From: JABDMH01 sp964428345
GTDB lineage: Bacteria; Bacteroidota; Bacteroidia; Chitinophagales; Saprospiraceae
DNA length: 64,000 nucleotides
Direction: 5' to 3'
Assembly (NCBI GenBank): GCA_964428345.1
Contig: CAYRYD010000010.1
Coordinates: 62,001 to 126,000, forward strand
Below, piece after piece: positions 63,717-64,000 of this stretch. A model generated the notes under the pieces. The model searched no databases. It was given only the letters and a program-made list of their open reading frames with translations, and had not been told where the DNA came from. The translations under genes and the position numbers were made by a program. Each line of letters opens with the position of its first letter. Position 1 is the stretch's first letter.

Positions 63717-64000
63717 GTCAAATCAGTGTAACGTCAGCTTATGATTCAGTCTGTCTAATGCGAAGTGCCGTAAAAACATTACTACCAACTCTAAAGGATT
63801 GTATCTGCAATCCACACACTCAGGTGTACAAGATAGTGATCTTCAGGTGCTTTAACAAGTTGGAAGAATGTGGAATTCCGTCGTGATTACAGACACAATT
63901 AAGCATACAGCTCATATCACTCCTATCTCAGATGGTTGAACTTTCTAATATACCCGCACCAGGGGTCAATATCCTCCGGATTCCATGAATCAAGCTTTGG
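63717..64000. other. Window end without recognised gene
   Basis: With the repeats before it this leaves 339 bases after the Fic gene (63662-64000). A minus-strand frame is open from the window edge to a stop at 63923 and reads PKLDSWNPEDIDPW and on to NHLR; it could be the end of a gene lying beyond the window but is too short to judge. Confidence 0.4.

Overview
The window looks like chromosomal DNA of a Bacteroidota bacterium, most likely a Saprospiria-type lineage. The pointers are a gliding-motility-type (CHU_C) C-terminal sorting domain, a TonB-dependent receptor paired with a DUF4249 lipoprotein, very large VCBS/ASPIC-UnbV lipoproteins, AT-rich leaders without clear Shine-Dalgarno sites, and many secreted oxidoreductases with twin-arginine signals. 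No rRNA, tRNA, CRISPR array, intact transposase or phage gene was found. The lineage assignment rests on gene families only.

Layout. 1-7914: a tandem triplet of ~1,100-residue VCBS/ASPIC-UnbV proteins, the first cut by the window edge. 8062-13960: a secreted T9SS-type protein, a TonB-dependent receptor and its DUF4249 partner. 14121-43949: a long accessory-metabolism stretch with amidohydrolases, Gfo/Idh/MocA oxidoreductases, a lactonase, an esterase-ThuA fusion, an SGNH hydrolase, an M14 peptidase, a beta-lactamase-fold serine hydrolase, a cation efflux protein, an enolase-superfamily protein, an RraA-like protein, a racemase homologue, a nitrilase, a methyltransferase and a cupin. Three intergenic gaps here hold unusual tandem repeats: a composite array at 16757-17211 and two 10-bp arrays at 19832-20034 and 24539-24849.

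44069-50087 is a decayed island of small minus-strand genes. It holds a twice-frameshifted ankyrin gene, a HigBA-type toxin-antitoxin pair, membrane proteins, a VOC protein, a TfoX-VOC fusion, and remnants of another VOC gene and a FISUMP-like domain. A 16-bp direct repeat and a 12-bp inverted repeat lie in it.

51466-62319 is the most coherent unit: nine closely spaced plus-strand genes read here as a D-apiose (branched plant pentose) uptake and degradation operon. A lipoprotein binding protein, permease and duplicated ATPase would import the sugar. An ApsD-like dehydrogenase and an ApnL-like lactonase would give D-apionate, and an ApnO-like oxidoisomerase would give 3-oxo-isoapionate. That product could be decarboxylated directly (OiaC-like protein) or phosphorylated (DUF1537 kinase) and processed by a RuBisCO-like protein. 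The reactions are known from other bacteria; both outlets in one operon, in a Bacteroidota background with an ABC importer, is what deserves a second look. A Fic-domain protein follows on the minus strand, and the last ~280 bases hold no recognisable gene.
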